DNA of 64,000 bases from Cylindrobasidium torrendii FP15055 ss-10 (taxonomy: Eukaryota > Basidiomycota > Agaricomycetes > Agaricales > Physalacriaceae). The DNA lies in contig KN880519.1 of the NCBI GenBank assembly GCA_000934385.1, forward strand, positions 28,190 to 92,189, in the 5' to 3' direction. Under the pieces are notes generated by a model that saw only the letters and a program-made list of their open reading frames with translations, made no database searches and was not told where the DNA came from. Of this stretch, positions 22,825-33,763 are shown piece by piece. Positions within the stretch are counted from its first letter, which is position 1. Each line of letters opens with the position of its first letter. Made by a program: the position numbers and the translations under genes.

Positions 22825-23299
22825 GATTCACCGCTACCCCAGATCAAATATTGAGGCGGCCAGGCGTGTTGTACAGGCTATGGCTTTGTCGGTGTTATGT
22901 TGTCGGGCTGTGGACTGCTGTATTTATGTCTATTTTTTTCTGCTGAGATTTTTGTATTGTACACTGTAGTATCTTTTTGGAGGGCGCCCAATATCACTAG
23001 AATCAAGACTATTTTGCCTGATCCCTGCCCTTTGAGAGAATGTTCAGTCACGCAAGCTCGTGATAAGAAACGCACGTCCCTCGAGGACCCCGGGCACCGC
23101 TGCGGAGGCATTTCAGGGCATATGATGTCGTACTTGCAGGACCCCAGGTACCTCACCAAATTAGGGCGCGATCTTTCCTGCCCTTCTGAGAACGGCAATT
23201 TCACTTTGTTTCCCTCTCTCCCACCACTCCCTTGAATTGTTGCCACCATCACCGCCCTTTCACAAACAAATACCTTCAAGTCGCTGGTCGCATAGATTC
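22825..23299. other. Intergenic, no gene seen
   Basis: Between the second H1 gene and the GDS1-type gene. No supported frame on either strand. Confidence 0.4.
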
Positions 23300-23308
23300 A
23301 TGTTCTGA
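23300..23308 (+). promoter_or_regulatory. Two-codon upstream ORF abutting the main start codon
   Basis: ATG TTC TGA occupies 23300-23308, and the ATG of the GDS1-type regulator follows at 23309 with no spacing. Such a minimal uORF could lower translation of the main frame, or feed it by reinitiation. The role is inference. Confidence 0.5.
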
Positions 23309-26147
23309 ATGACTTCGCAAGCTGTCCTTTCCAACCAAGCTTCCTCCTATGCCGCTCCTCGCGTCCGTCAAGGCCCAACCATTACTCTCAAACCCACCGT
23401 TCGCATCAAACCACCCGTGCCACCCAAGGACACGGCGCGTCCATCCAAAAGCGCGTTACAAACGCGCTCGGACTATGCCGACACCTCTTCTATGCCACCG
23501 CTTCCGTCTGGCACAGTTGGTCTGCACCCTGAGGATGAAAACAGCAAGGTCTTCCAGTCAGTAGCGCGCGCGTTATTATCTGTGGTGCGTTTTCGTGTAT
23601 AGCCCCCGGCCGTTTATGACCAACTCAACATCTGTCCAGAACAATCGCGCCATGACCGTCAAGGACCTCGCGGAAATGTGCATACAACAGGGAATGGGAT
23701 GTCCCAGGTGTGTAACCAGCGGCGCGCGCATATAATCATGCTGACCCTGTCTATCCAGTGTCAGCGCAGCTTCGCAGGCTATCACCACATACACACGCGA
23801 TCATCTCAAACGCTGTGACTTGGAGCAGGATCAGCCCTTACTTTTGCGCCACAGCTTGGCCGGCACACCCTCTGATGACTTGCTTGCACCCGCCCTCTAC
23901 TCCACTGTTGGCGGAAATGGCGCACGCGATGCTCGGCCCGCTGCCCCGAACCGCCTCACCAATTTCCGCAAGGGGACGGTAGTCTGGTATCTCAGTCGGC
24001 TGACTGGGGCGCCATGTCCATTTTCGCGGGCAGGGATTCGACTCTCAGACCACATTGATCCTACACTGGTCGCGAAGCGCAACGCCAAACGAGAAGGCTC
24101 GACGGATCAATGTGGCGACAAACGCAAGCGAAGGTCCACGCGGGAATGCGTCGTTCGGACCCACGTTCAAGCCACTCAGTCAACCACCCCTGAGCTTGCG
24201 CTGGAGCAAGAAGAGTCTGACCGTGAGGAGGAGCCTCCAACGAAAGTCAAGCTCATCGTCCGCCTCAAGCCACTCGCTATCCGCAGCGTGTCAACGACGC
24301 CCAGTCAGCCGCTCTCGGACGACACGGATTTGGACGATTCCATGTCAGTCGATGATGATCGTCCTACGTCCATCTCCGGTGATTCAAACTACGCTTTCAA
24401 TTCGTCTTCCCCCTCCGTGGGCACGGGACCAGACCCAGGTTACCGGCGCTCGAGTTCGGTGCCAGATTCCCTTATGGCTTCGCCACCTCCAGACTCTGAA
24501 GAGGAAGTGGACGACGAGGACGATGACAGCGAGGACGACGACTCTGACGACGAGTCGTACGACGATGACAGCAGCAGCGATTCAACAACACCAGAGGAAG
24601 ACGAGGACTACGAGTCCTCCGAGTTTGGCGACGCTGACTCTGCATCAGAGTCCGACGAGGACAACGACGCCGATACATCACTCGAATCACTAGGTCCCCG
24701 CTCACCGCTGCTCTCGTCCCCCATCACCATTCCGGCCATCAAGCAGGAGCCCCGCGATGTGCAAGGGATATTGGACGCCTGGGAGGATCTAGACTCATTT
24801 CACGTTGGTTCTTCTGGGATCGTCGATGTCATCGGCAAGGCCGCTACACACGTCCTCACCGGCGCCGAGCTCAAAGTCAAGTACGAGCCCGACCTTGACT
24901 GGGATTTACACCGCGACGTCTCATTGTCACCCTCCGCTGTGAAGCAAGAGGAGGAGGACATGTCGCTTGGCTTCGACTCGGATTCATTCACATCCTGGAG
25001 GTCAAACGATCCCCTCATGTCGCCTATGTCGCCTAGACATCATAGTCCGTTCATGGACTCTTTCCCATTCGACGACGGCGCCCTTCTCCCTGGCCGTAGG
25101 GAGAGCGAGTCCCATTGGGATAAAACCGGAGCTCGTCATTTTGATAACATGCGCCCGCGGTCGAACACTGTCCCTGCGCAGACTCCTGAAGCCTCTGCAC
25201 AGGAAGTTGCGCATCAGCTCATATCTTTTTGCGAGGCTCTATCTTTCAAGGACCAAGATAAGACGGAGACAAAACCGTCAGTGTCAGTCTCTCACCCTGT
25301 CTGTGTTTCCCCTGGGGATATCCGGCGTTCTACAAACGGATGGCCACTTTCCACTTCACCTCCCGTTGGCACTATACAAGCACTTGATCCTGCTATCGTT
25401 TTCACGCAGGTTGATGGTAAGTTCATTGACCATTAAAAGTTGCCAGACCCTGACGACTACGCAGGATTTTGGGTCTACCGCACAATTCTTGATGGGCATA
25501 TCATTCACCGCCGCGTCGATTCAAATTACGTGAACCTGAGCAGCATCATGGCGTATTCGCAGACGCCCGAGCCCGTGCTGACCACGCTGGAAGGTGCCTA
25601 CCGTGTGGACAATGCTCATTACCATCCTACCATGAACGGACTCTGGGTGCCGCTTGTCACTGCACAACTGTACGTCAACGACCATCCGGTTCCGACACCA
25701 TTGTCCCTGTCCTCCGCTGGACCCTCGACTGCCGTGCTAGATGTCTTCCTTGGGAATGATCTTCCAACTTTATTCCCGTCGTCGATTCTTCACAACAATC
25801 CGTGGACGCCACCCGCGCCGACCTCGCCGGCAGCTGAGGAGCGCGTTTCTGCTCCTGAGATAGAGAAACCTGCTTCGAAATCGGCTTCGCCATTTGATGG
25901 CCCGCTCACTGAAAAGGAGGAGGAGATTTTCGAGTCAATATGCGTCAACCTCGAATGGGAACCGGAGAAGATGGACGACTCTCCAATAGCGGTGGAATCT
26001 ACCTCAGTGTCTCATTCTCGCCAGTCATCGCCTCCCGAGTCTATGGAAGAGGACTCGCGACCACTGCGTCGGTCACGCCGGGTCGCTGACGCCGTCAAAG
26101 TTAAGGCGAAATCGACACGGACGCCAAAGACGAAGAAGAGACGATGA
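23309..26147 (+). CDS. GDS1 winged-helix transcriptional regulator with C-terminal KilA-N/APSES-like domain
   Basis: Nuclear regulator by domain content. Four exons: 23309 to about 23583, about 23640-23707, about 23759-25415, and about 25465-26147. The winged-helix region reads VFQSVARALLSV, NNRAMTVKDLAEMCIQQGMG, SAASQAITTYTRDHLKRCDL, QDQPLLLRHSLAG, LTNFRKGTVVWYLSRLTGAP and CPFSRAGIRLSDHIDP. This matches the fungal GDS1 type. The middle is a long acidic, Ser-rich stretch (Asp/Glu runs near 24500-24670) that looks like an activation region. The end has GFWVYRTILDGHIIHRRVDS, NYVNLSSI and GLWVPLVTAQL, resembling a KilA-N/APSES fold, and then basic residues (KAKSTRTPKTKKRR) fit for nuclear import. 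It starts immediately after a two-codon uORF. The target genes are unknown. Confidence 0.85.
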
Positions 26148-26979
26148 CGAGCTACCTTTCTTTTCTATCTTGACCTTGCTTGCTTTGCTTTCGGACTGTT
26201 TGAGAAAATTGTATTGTATATATTCCTTTTTTTTGTTGACCGCGCGTCGGTCGCTACCAAGTACGTTACGAAAAGATTGGAATATTTGTGCGCCTAGTTT
26301 TTACATACACTGCATACGTCCTCAGGGCTATTAGACTGTAATCCCCTCTATGCGCTACTCCCTCTATATGCTCCATGCCCATGCCTCACTAGATGCTCTG
26401 TTATGTACCACTTGAAGGGAGGATTGGGGAAACAAAGAATAGAAGTCAAATTGCCATGTGCTCTGGGAAGCTGAGCGTGTGAGTTTACTGTGGGACTGGG
26501 AGACGGGGGTGATGATGTTGCCCGATGTGCAAAGATTCTGATTGTGCCGGCACTTTGAAAATGGGAAATGAACAATTCTTCGCATGACTTTGGCGTGACT
26601 GTTGCAGGGTAACTGGCTGTATATTATTTGTCTGGTGAGACACCTAGACGAAAGCTGAGGACGAGATGCCGGGCTCCCGAGAAGCGGCAACTTGCGGCGG
26701 AGTGCGAATCCCCTTGGCTCTCCCTTCCATATTCACTACTACACTTAGCATCTATCCTAGTAGTTGTGGGCTTTTTACCGTGCGTGTTTTGTCTGGCGAC
26801 TGTACGACTGCCGTTGAACTTGCCATTTTTTTCGCAGCTTTTGACGCCGATTTTACGACCTAGGAAACGGCCTCGCATTTCCACTTAATCAGGCCTCTCC
26901 CTCGACGCAGGCTGGCCAGGAAGCGCGCATTGCGCCTACATAATACCTAATTCCCCCTTGCTCCAAAATAACCGGTATA
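26148..26979. other. Intergenic, no gene seen
   Basis: The left part (26160-26230) is T-rich and probably the 3' UTR and termination region of the GDS1-type gene. The right part is the promoter of the Pumilio gene. Small overlapping frames here match no family. Confidence 0.4.
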
Positions 26980-29900
26980 ATGTCACTATCCGCGGGCGAC
27001 AACAACGGCTCCTATGCGAGAATCCCTTCGTCAGGCAAGACGCCACCTCCGGCACCGTCTGCAGCGTTTGCGAAACGGTGCGTGGCCTGCCGACATACAT
27101 CCGTTGTGGTGCTTATATCATTTTTTTCCGCGTTTACAGCGCTAGGGAAGCTGAAGAAAGAATGGGAGGGTCCGGTCGTTACCGACCGCCTGCTCTGCGC
27201 GCCATGGCGTCTGGTGGATCGCCTTCCGACGAGGCGGCCGCAGCCGCGCCTGTAGATGGCAGCACCCTGGCCCCGCCTACAACGTATCCTCAAGGTTTTC
27301 GTAGGGCACGGGCTGGCACCCTTCCCTCCAACGTCCAACTCGCCGCTCAACGATTCGCCGCGGCGTCGAACACGCTCAGCAGCCTCCCCGGTTCCGCTGA
27401 ATCTCTCACGGACCCATCCCAGCAGCGCCAGCTCAATATAGGCGGCGGTGGCGGCGGCCTTGCTCCAGCCAGGCCCAACCTTAGGCATTCGGCTTCTGTC
27501 GCCGCGACGGCCATGCCCACCAACAGTCGCCTGCGCTCTGAATCTCTGACCCTTCCATCCGGCGGGCTCTCGAACGCGTTCGGCTCTTCCATCTTTTCGT
27601 CCTCGTGGCTCTCGTCGTCCAACGCGCACGGTGGCGGTTTCGCTGCTCTTGATGAGCTCCGATCGGAGGCAGGTGGCGACGACTTCGATGTTCACACACT
27701 CGACTATCTTGGTCTCGACGACAGTCATCGTCCCCCTCCTGCAGCGACGATTTCCGAGCTGCGGAACCAAGCTCAGGCTGCGATCGCCAGCAACCTGACC
27801 GCCCCCCATTCGCGACTCCGCGCAAGCACAGTGTCGAATCCATATCGGTCGCGTCCTGCTCTTCCCACGTCCCTCCTTAACCCACCCGCGGACCCAGAGG
27901 AAGATGAATACATGGACACTTACGACGAACAAGCCTATCATCGCCCACCGCTTGCGTCCTACGACTCTTCGGACAGCAACTACTCTTTTGTTGCGCCTGG
28001 CTTCAAGCCGACGGACCATCTTACGCCGGCCTCTGTCCGCCCCCGTGCCATTTCAGTAGGCACTCTCGAGGACCCAATGCACGCTATGCAGCGTCGTACT
28101 ACTGCTGCCGAGGCCAACCAGTACATCAATGAAATCAGCCATCAGAGCAGCGGACTGTCTGTCGTGCCCAACGCGCGCGGTCTCCAGCAGGACAAGAACC
28201 AGAATCAGCGCATGGTCGGATCCGTTCATTTCCCGAACGGAGACCCCCAGCCCAGTCGTGCTTCGGCCTACCTCCTCCCTCCTGGCGCATCCAACCGCTC
28301 TGTGTCTCCCAAGCAGGAAAGCCAGTCCTCTCAAGCTCAGACCCCCAGTCGTTCTCTGTGGATTGGTAACCTGGACACCTCGGTGACAAGCGAGCAGCTT
28401 ATTCGTGTCTTTGCGCCTTATGGAGCAATTGAAAGTCTCAGGCTCCTCCCCGAAAAGGTACGTTGTAATACTGTCGCTTATGAGATCTGTCTAACTGTAT
28501 TGTCAGGAGTGCGGGTTCGTGAACTTTGTCGACCAGGCAGACGCCATTCGTGCTAAGGACGAGGTGCTGAACCGCCAGGGCGGCAACATCGGCATGCAAA
28601 ATGGACAGACTGTCCGCATTGGCTTCGGCAAGGCAGAAAGCGCGCCTGTAGCCCCGGCTAAGGGTGGTGCCCCGACGAGCCCCAACCTTAACTCGCCTGG
28701 TGGTCCGGCTGCTCAGCAGGCGGCCAGCGCCAGCAATGGGTTAAATGGGATGGACGCCCAGCTTCAGTCGACGCCAACAAGGGCTCTGTGGATCGGATCT
28801 ATTCCTTCGACGACTACTCCTGCCACCATTCTTGGTGTCTTCAGTCCCTATGGACCCATCGAGTCGGCCCGCGTCCTCACGCACAAGAACTGTGGATTCA
28901 GTACGTCTTCGCTTCATGTCTCGATGAATTTGATTTAACACGTCTACTAGTTAACTTTGAGCGTCTCGACGATGCGGTTCGTGCCAGGAAAGCGCTTAAC
29001 GGCCGCGATGTTCTGGGGAGCGATGTTGGTGCTATTCGTATCGGCTTTGCAAAAGTCCCCGTCAAAAATCAAGAAGGTACTGCGGACGAGACTGCCGCCG
29101 TCTCCGTCCAGGGTATTGGCGACCTTACTGTCAACGGTACCATTCAGGCTCTTCAGCGTGTCAAGGGTGCTTCGACTATTCCGTCCGACCAGCAGGTGCT
29201 CAGCGGTGTTGTCGAGAACTACCGTTCGAACCTGTTGTTGAGTATGATCACCTCTGGGGTGCACGCAGGCGCCTTTGCTCTTGATACTCAGGCTGCACCG
29301 GTTGGATGGACGCCAGAGCTCACTGAGCAGCAGTTGATCATGATGGAGCTTAGCGGTGGCACCAAGGATGCTGAATATGACATTCAGGCGCTCTCTGGTA
29401 AGTTGTCCCGCCCATATGGTAACGGACTTGGGCTGATGTTGATCAATAGATTTCCGTCCCCCGACGATGTACTACACGACTATCCCGCTTGTCTCTGAGC
29501 GGTCGAACAATCGGCGTTGGGACGCGTCGAAGCTTAGAGAGCTGCGCAAGCGCCTGGATTCTGGAACAATGACTACGGAAGAGGTTGACGGTGTTGCCGC
29601 TGACTTCTTGGATGGAGAGATTGTGGATCTTGCGTCGGATTGGCTGGGTAACACAGTGAGTCCTATCGATTCTCCACTGTTTCACGCGCTTATACGGTGC
29701 TCTAGGTCGTCCAAAAGCTCTTCGAAAAGTGCTCTCCTGTACCTCGGTTTGCTATGCTCGAGCGTATTTCGCCGCACCTGGCGATGATTGGTATCCACAA
29801 GAATGGCACTTGGGCTGCGCAGAAGATTATTGAGTGTGCGACCAGCGCTGAGGAAATCTCCTTGATTGCGCAGAGCCTGCGTCCGTATACGCCTCCTCTC

Positions 29901-31120
29901 CTCTTGGATCAGTTTGGCAACTACGTGGTCCAGTGAGTCTAGGCATAGACTTGACTGGGGCAGCAGCTGATTCCTTTTTCAGGTGCTGCTTGAGGTTCGG
30001 TGCTCCAGCCAATGACTTCATCTTCGACGCTATCGTCGACCGAATGTGGGAGGTTGCCCAAGGACGCTTTGGTGCTCGTAGTATGAGGGCTTGCCTCGAG
30101 AGTCCGCATATTACCCTGAGCCAACAGCGTCGCATCGCCACGGCGGTCATCTTGAACTCGATCCCTCTGGCCACCAACCCCAACGGTGCACTTCTCCTCA
30201 CTTGGCTCTTGGACACGTCGGGCTTCCAGTCGCGCTACAATCTCTTGGCGCCTCGCTTCACCCCGCACCTGTCTCATCTGTGCACTCACAAGCTTGCGTC
30301 GCTCACCGTTCTCCGCATCGTCAACCAAAAGATCGAGCCGGATGCGTCCCGCCAACTCGTCGAGGCCCTCTTCAACTCGCCCGGTGACCATGTCCTCACC
30401 GATGTGCTGGGTGACCAAGTGAATGGCGTCTCTGTCGTGCACAAGATTATCACTAGCCCGTTCATCGACCAAGCCGAGAAATACGAGTATATGGAAGCGA
30501 CGAAGAGGGTTCTGATTGAGCTCAAGGTCATTGCGACCCAGGCCTATCGTCGTCTTATCGAGGAGGTTGGATTGCCGATTCCCAACTTCCAGCCGACGTA
30601 CAATAACAACGCTGGACCGCAGCAGGCAAAAGGCAAAAACTCGCAGCAGGGGACGTTTGGGATGTCGGGCTTGCCGACTAGCTATCCGTCGAACGACCAG
30701 GGTCTGGCTTCGATGATGGCCGCGCTGCAGATGGGTGGACAGAATCCGCAAGCAGGTCCTCCGCAGCTTCAGGTGGAGCCTGGCTACGGTGGGCACCCCC
30801 ACGGCGGCAACAACAATCACCACCAGCAGCGTCGCCCGTCTGGCCCTAACTCGGCTGGCGCATTCTCCGCTGGCGGGGATCCCTTCAACCCGTTCATGCG
30901 CTCCCCAGATATTGGTGATAACAGCCCGAGGATGATGCAGCGCTCGACCAGTATCCCGTCGCCTATGATGCCCAACTACAATAACGGTAGTCCTGTTCCT
31001 GCTTCGCCCATGATGGGCCAGTACCCGCCGATGTCGCCCGCGGGCCCGATGTATCACCAGCCTTACATGTACCAAGGATACCCACAAAACCCACAAAACA
31101 TGGGCGCATTCCACGCGTAA
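26980..31120 (+). CDS. RRM- and Pumilio-repeat RNA-binding protein (Puf1/Jsn1-Puf2 type)
   Basis: Cytoplasmic mRNA-binding protein expected to bind 3' UTR elements and control mRNA decay or localisation. Exon 1 ends in a GTGCGT intron after AFAKR. A large exon codes a disordered Ser/Pro/Gly-rich region. RRM1 (SLWIGNLDTSVTSEQLIRVF to QTVRIGFGK) and RRM2 (ALWIGSIPSTTTPATILGVF to AIRIGFAK) follow; each is crossed by an intron at its RNP1 (LPEK|ECGFVNF and CGF|INFERL). Puf-type repeats come next (VVQKLFEKCSPVPRFAMLER, MIGIHKNGTWAAQKIIECA, LLDQFGNYVVQCCLRFG, EVAQGRFGARSMRACLESP, ALLLTWLLDTSGFQS, NGVSVVHKIITSPF). RRM plus a divergent PUF array marks the Puf1/Puf2 branch rather than Puf3-5. The C-tail is Gln/Pro/Met/Tyr-rich and disordered. 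Five further introns were placed near 28459, 28901, 29399, 29656 and 29935. Long antisense frames opposite this gene are composition shadows. Confidence 0.93.
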
Positions 31121-32180
31121 ACGCCTCTATATAACGAATACAGGAAACGATGCACGCATTCTTTACATCCATTGCACGCCATCCACGCTGCTATCCACCC
31201 ACGCTCCTTAACCAAGCTCTCATACGCTTTGTCCTTGGTTGTCGCGCTCTCTCTCGTCACATACCTCTCATTCATATTCGGCCTTCCTCGCACTTTCTAT
31301 CTCTATCATTCGATACCCTCCAACCCCTGCACAGTGCATTTGTATACTTCTTCTCGCTGGCCCCCCGACGACACAAAAATATGGAATGGTTGGATTTTCG
31401 TGGAGATTGAACTTGATGACCCCTCGACCCCCCCCCCTCGACTCTTTGGCGCGCTTTGGTTTTTTTCTTCCTTTTCCATTCGAATATCTTCATTTTCTCT
31501 AAGAATACGTGTACAACACCAAGCCTGGGCGGGGGAAGCTGGCCAGGCTTTTTTTAGAAATTGGTACGCTAGGAGGAGTGTTACTGTACATACATATCAT
31601 CCACCATTGGTTTTAAGTACTTGATTTAGTGTTAAGTATGTCTACATAAACGAATATTTCTCTTGCTCTTTCTTGATTTGCGTCGGATTTGCGTGTGGAA
31701 AGAGAAAGACGCTGTGTTGTCCGGGCAGCTGGATGTTTTGAACCAGGCTAAGCCTAGCGCTGTTGGTCCGGGGAGTCACCGCGTTGTGTGAAAAGGCAAG
31801 GAAGTTGTAGGCGTCGACTACTAGTAAGCATCCCTATGTATTGAACGCTTTGGTTCATAGGCAGTTCACACACTGTCTCCTCATTGTCGCGCGAGGGGGA
31901 CATTAACATGCAATGTATCGTTGGGTATACCATTGTCAATGTGATGGGACTCGAAGGGTATGAAGAAGGGGTCAACGTATTTATCGAGCCGATAACCTAC
32001 TCCCGCTCAGACTCAGAGCCATGGCAGAATCGCAAGTTCCATCATCCACCCAGAGCGTATGTAGTAACAGAAGCTGAAATTCAGCATTGACCATCGCTGG
32101 GGTTACAGCAACGCGTCCATGAGCTCGTTCGCTGCAACACCATCGGCGTTCAAGGCGGTGGTGATTGCAATTCGTCGACC
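31121..32180. other. Intergenic, no intact gene seen
   Basis: The left part is the 3' flank of the Pumilio gene (C-rich run near 31420). No supported coding frame. The right edge borders a degenerate F-box fragment. Confidence 0.4.
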
Positions 32181-32497
32181 CTAATCATCGAACAAGTGTA
32201 GACAGTCTTATACAACAATTCCGCACTCTTCCAACCTTTCGATAGCTATACGCATGGTAAGATGCCGCCGCAACTCAGGCTCGATTTTGATGCCTCGCAG
32301 CGCATATGCATCAGGGAGTGCCGCAATGCCTATAAACGCCTCTCGCAATCTGCCTCTCTGGCTTCTTGGAATGTCAGGAAATCCGAACTCCTCGATGCAA
32401 GGCGGGATTGGCATTCGGACCGGGGCGGGGAGGCCTTGGCAAGCTCCTCCAAGAAAGCACTGGGCATGGTTCGGCCTTGCATAGTAATGCTACTATG
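32181..32497 (-). pseudogene. Inverted, frameshifted copy of the 3' end of the F-box gene at 50387-51769
   Basis: The minus strand matches the last ~315 bases of the F-box gene, from the segment coding MPSAFLEELSKASP through PPCIEEFGF, SQRGRLREAFIGIAAL, RLEECGIVV and on to the equivalent stop. Identity is high by eye along the whole stretch. It carries a 5-bp CCCCG-type repeat insertion near 32420-32430 that shifts the frame between KASP and PIPPC. Its reading frame stops slightly early, right after the GIVV codons. Nothing like the F-box, the rest of the gene or a start is seen beside it. It is a decayed partial duplicate that cannot code for an F-box protein. Confidence 0.85.
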
Positions 32498-33763
32498 TGA
32501 CGGGCCACTGTAGTAGGCTCTAGCCACTGCTCTGTGCATTCAAAACTCGATTCGGCGCCGAGCCTCTCATCCCATTGGACTACTACCAAGTTGTATCGCT
32601 TACAACAGAGCCAAGCTCAAAAATCTGGAGATACTATAGCCTCGATTCACGAGGTCCAGTGCGGATGAAGATAGCACGCCATGGCGCAACGGCCTCAAGC
32701 TTCAAGGCTGGATCCACTTGGTAATGTACTCTCAATTGATTGAGAGCTAGCTAGCTGGCACATACAGGGCATGGAGGACTGCTCACTTATCAGGGAATTG
32801 AATAATATAGCCACCGACGAATCCGAAGATTCCGAACTCTCACGCACGGCCATGCAGTGGACCTAGAGTGTTGGCGAACATATGCACACCAAGCGAGACC
32901 TCAGGCTATCAATGCCATTGAATTCCAAGTCCGTCTACTGGTGCATCGGCCGTTGAGCCCACAAGGACGTTGCGGAATTTCACGACATATCATTCATTGC
33001 GTCGTTGTCTGCCTATATTTTTGGCCAAAGGCTCCCTGGTGGACGACGTTGACGGGGCCACAGACGCAACTGCCAGAAAAAAGCTCAGTAGAATATGAGA
33101 GTGCTACTTTTTTGGGTTGCGCTTCACCATTATGAGTCTGTGAGATATGTACAACCATGCAGGCCATCAAACTATGTGCCTGTGGGTACCATTGACCCCA
33201 CAGCACCCTACAGCCTCCTTCAGCACGCAAGAGTTACCCAAGGCACGAGGTCTCCAAGCCCAGCTAAGTATGTCGTTAACGAGGTACATCAGGTCGAATT
33301 GCATCTGACGGCCGACAACTCCAGTTGCACATCAGTATATTATGACTTGTGTAAGCTTTATGGAGGTGGGACGACCAGGAAGCCTGCTTTCAACGCATTG
33401 TTCGCTATGCCCGATCGGGAAGCTGTATGTTAGCAATTCCCGGCCCGGACCAGGCACATCGTGGAGGCTTGGTCTCTCTTGCGCTCATTTGAAGAAAAAG
33501 TGGCGCGATGCATTGAACGCTGCGTCGAGCGCTCCCGCCCGTCGTTGCGAATGTCCAAAATCCTCCGCAAGGGCCTGAAATGAGCTATGTCGCAGTCTGA
33601 AAGGTTTTGATCGGGAGCAGGCAACTTTTTCTAGCGGATGGCGCAATTGTGACATGGGATTGCACAAAGCTAGGTGATATAAGCTGCGGTGTACAGAAAG
33701 CGAATTGGACGGCTTTTCCACCTTGCTTCCTGCGTTCTTCACTGTACGCATCGTCTGCCGACC
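32498..33763. other. Intergenic, promoter side of the sulfate permease
   Basis: No coding frame is supported. Small frames overlap on both strands without family resemblance. Homology to the F-box gene stops at its left edge. Confidence 0.4.

Noticed and set aside
27012..28019. A 335-codon minus-strand frame opposite the N-terminal half of the Pumilio gene
   Set aside because: Shadow of low-complexity coding sequence; no family resemblance and no splice logic.
29939..31114. A 391-codon open frame on the minus strand
   Set aside because: It lies opposite the PUF repeats and C-tail of the Pumilio gene. It is Arg/Val-rich without domains and is an antisense shadow of a GC-rich gene.
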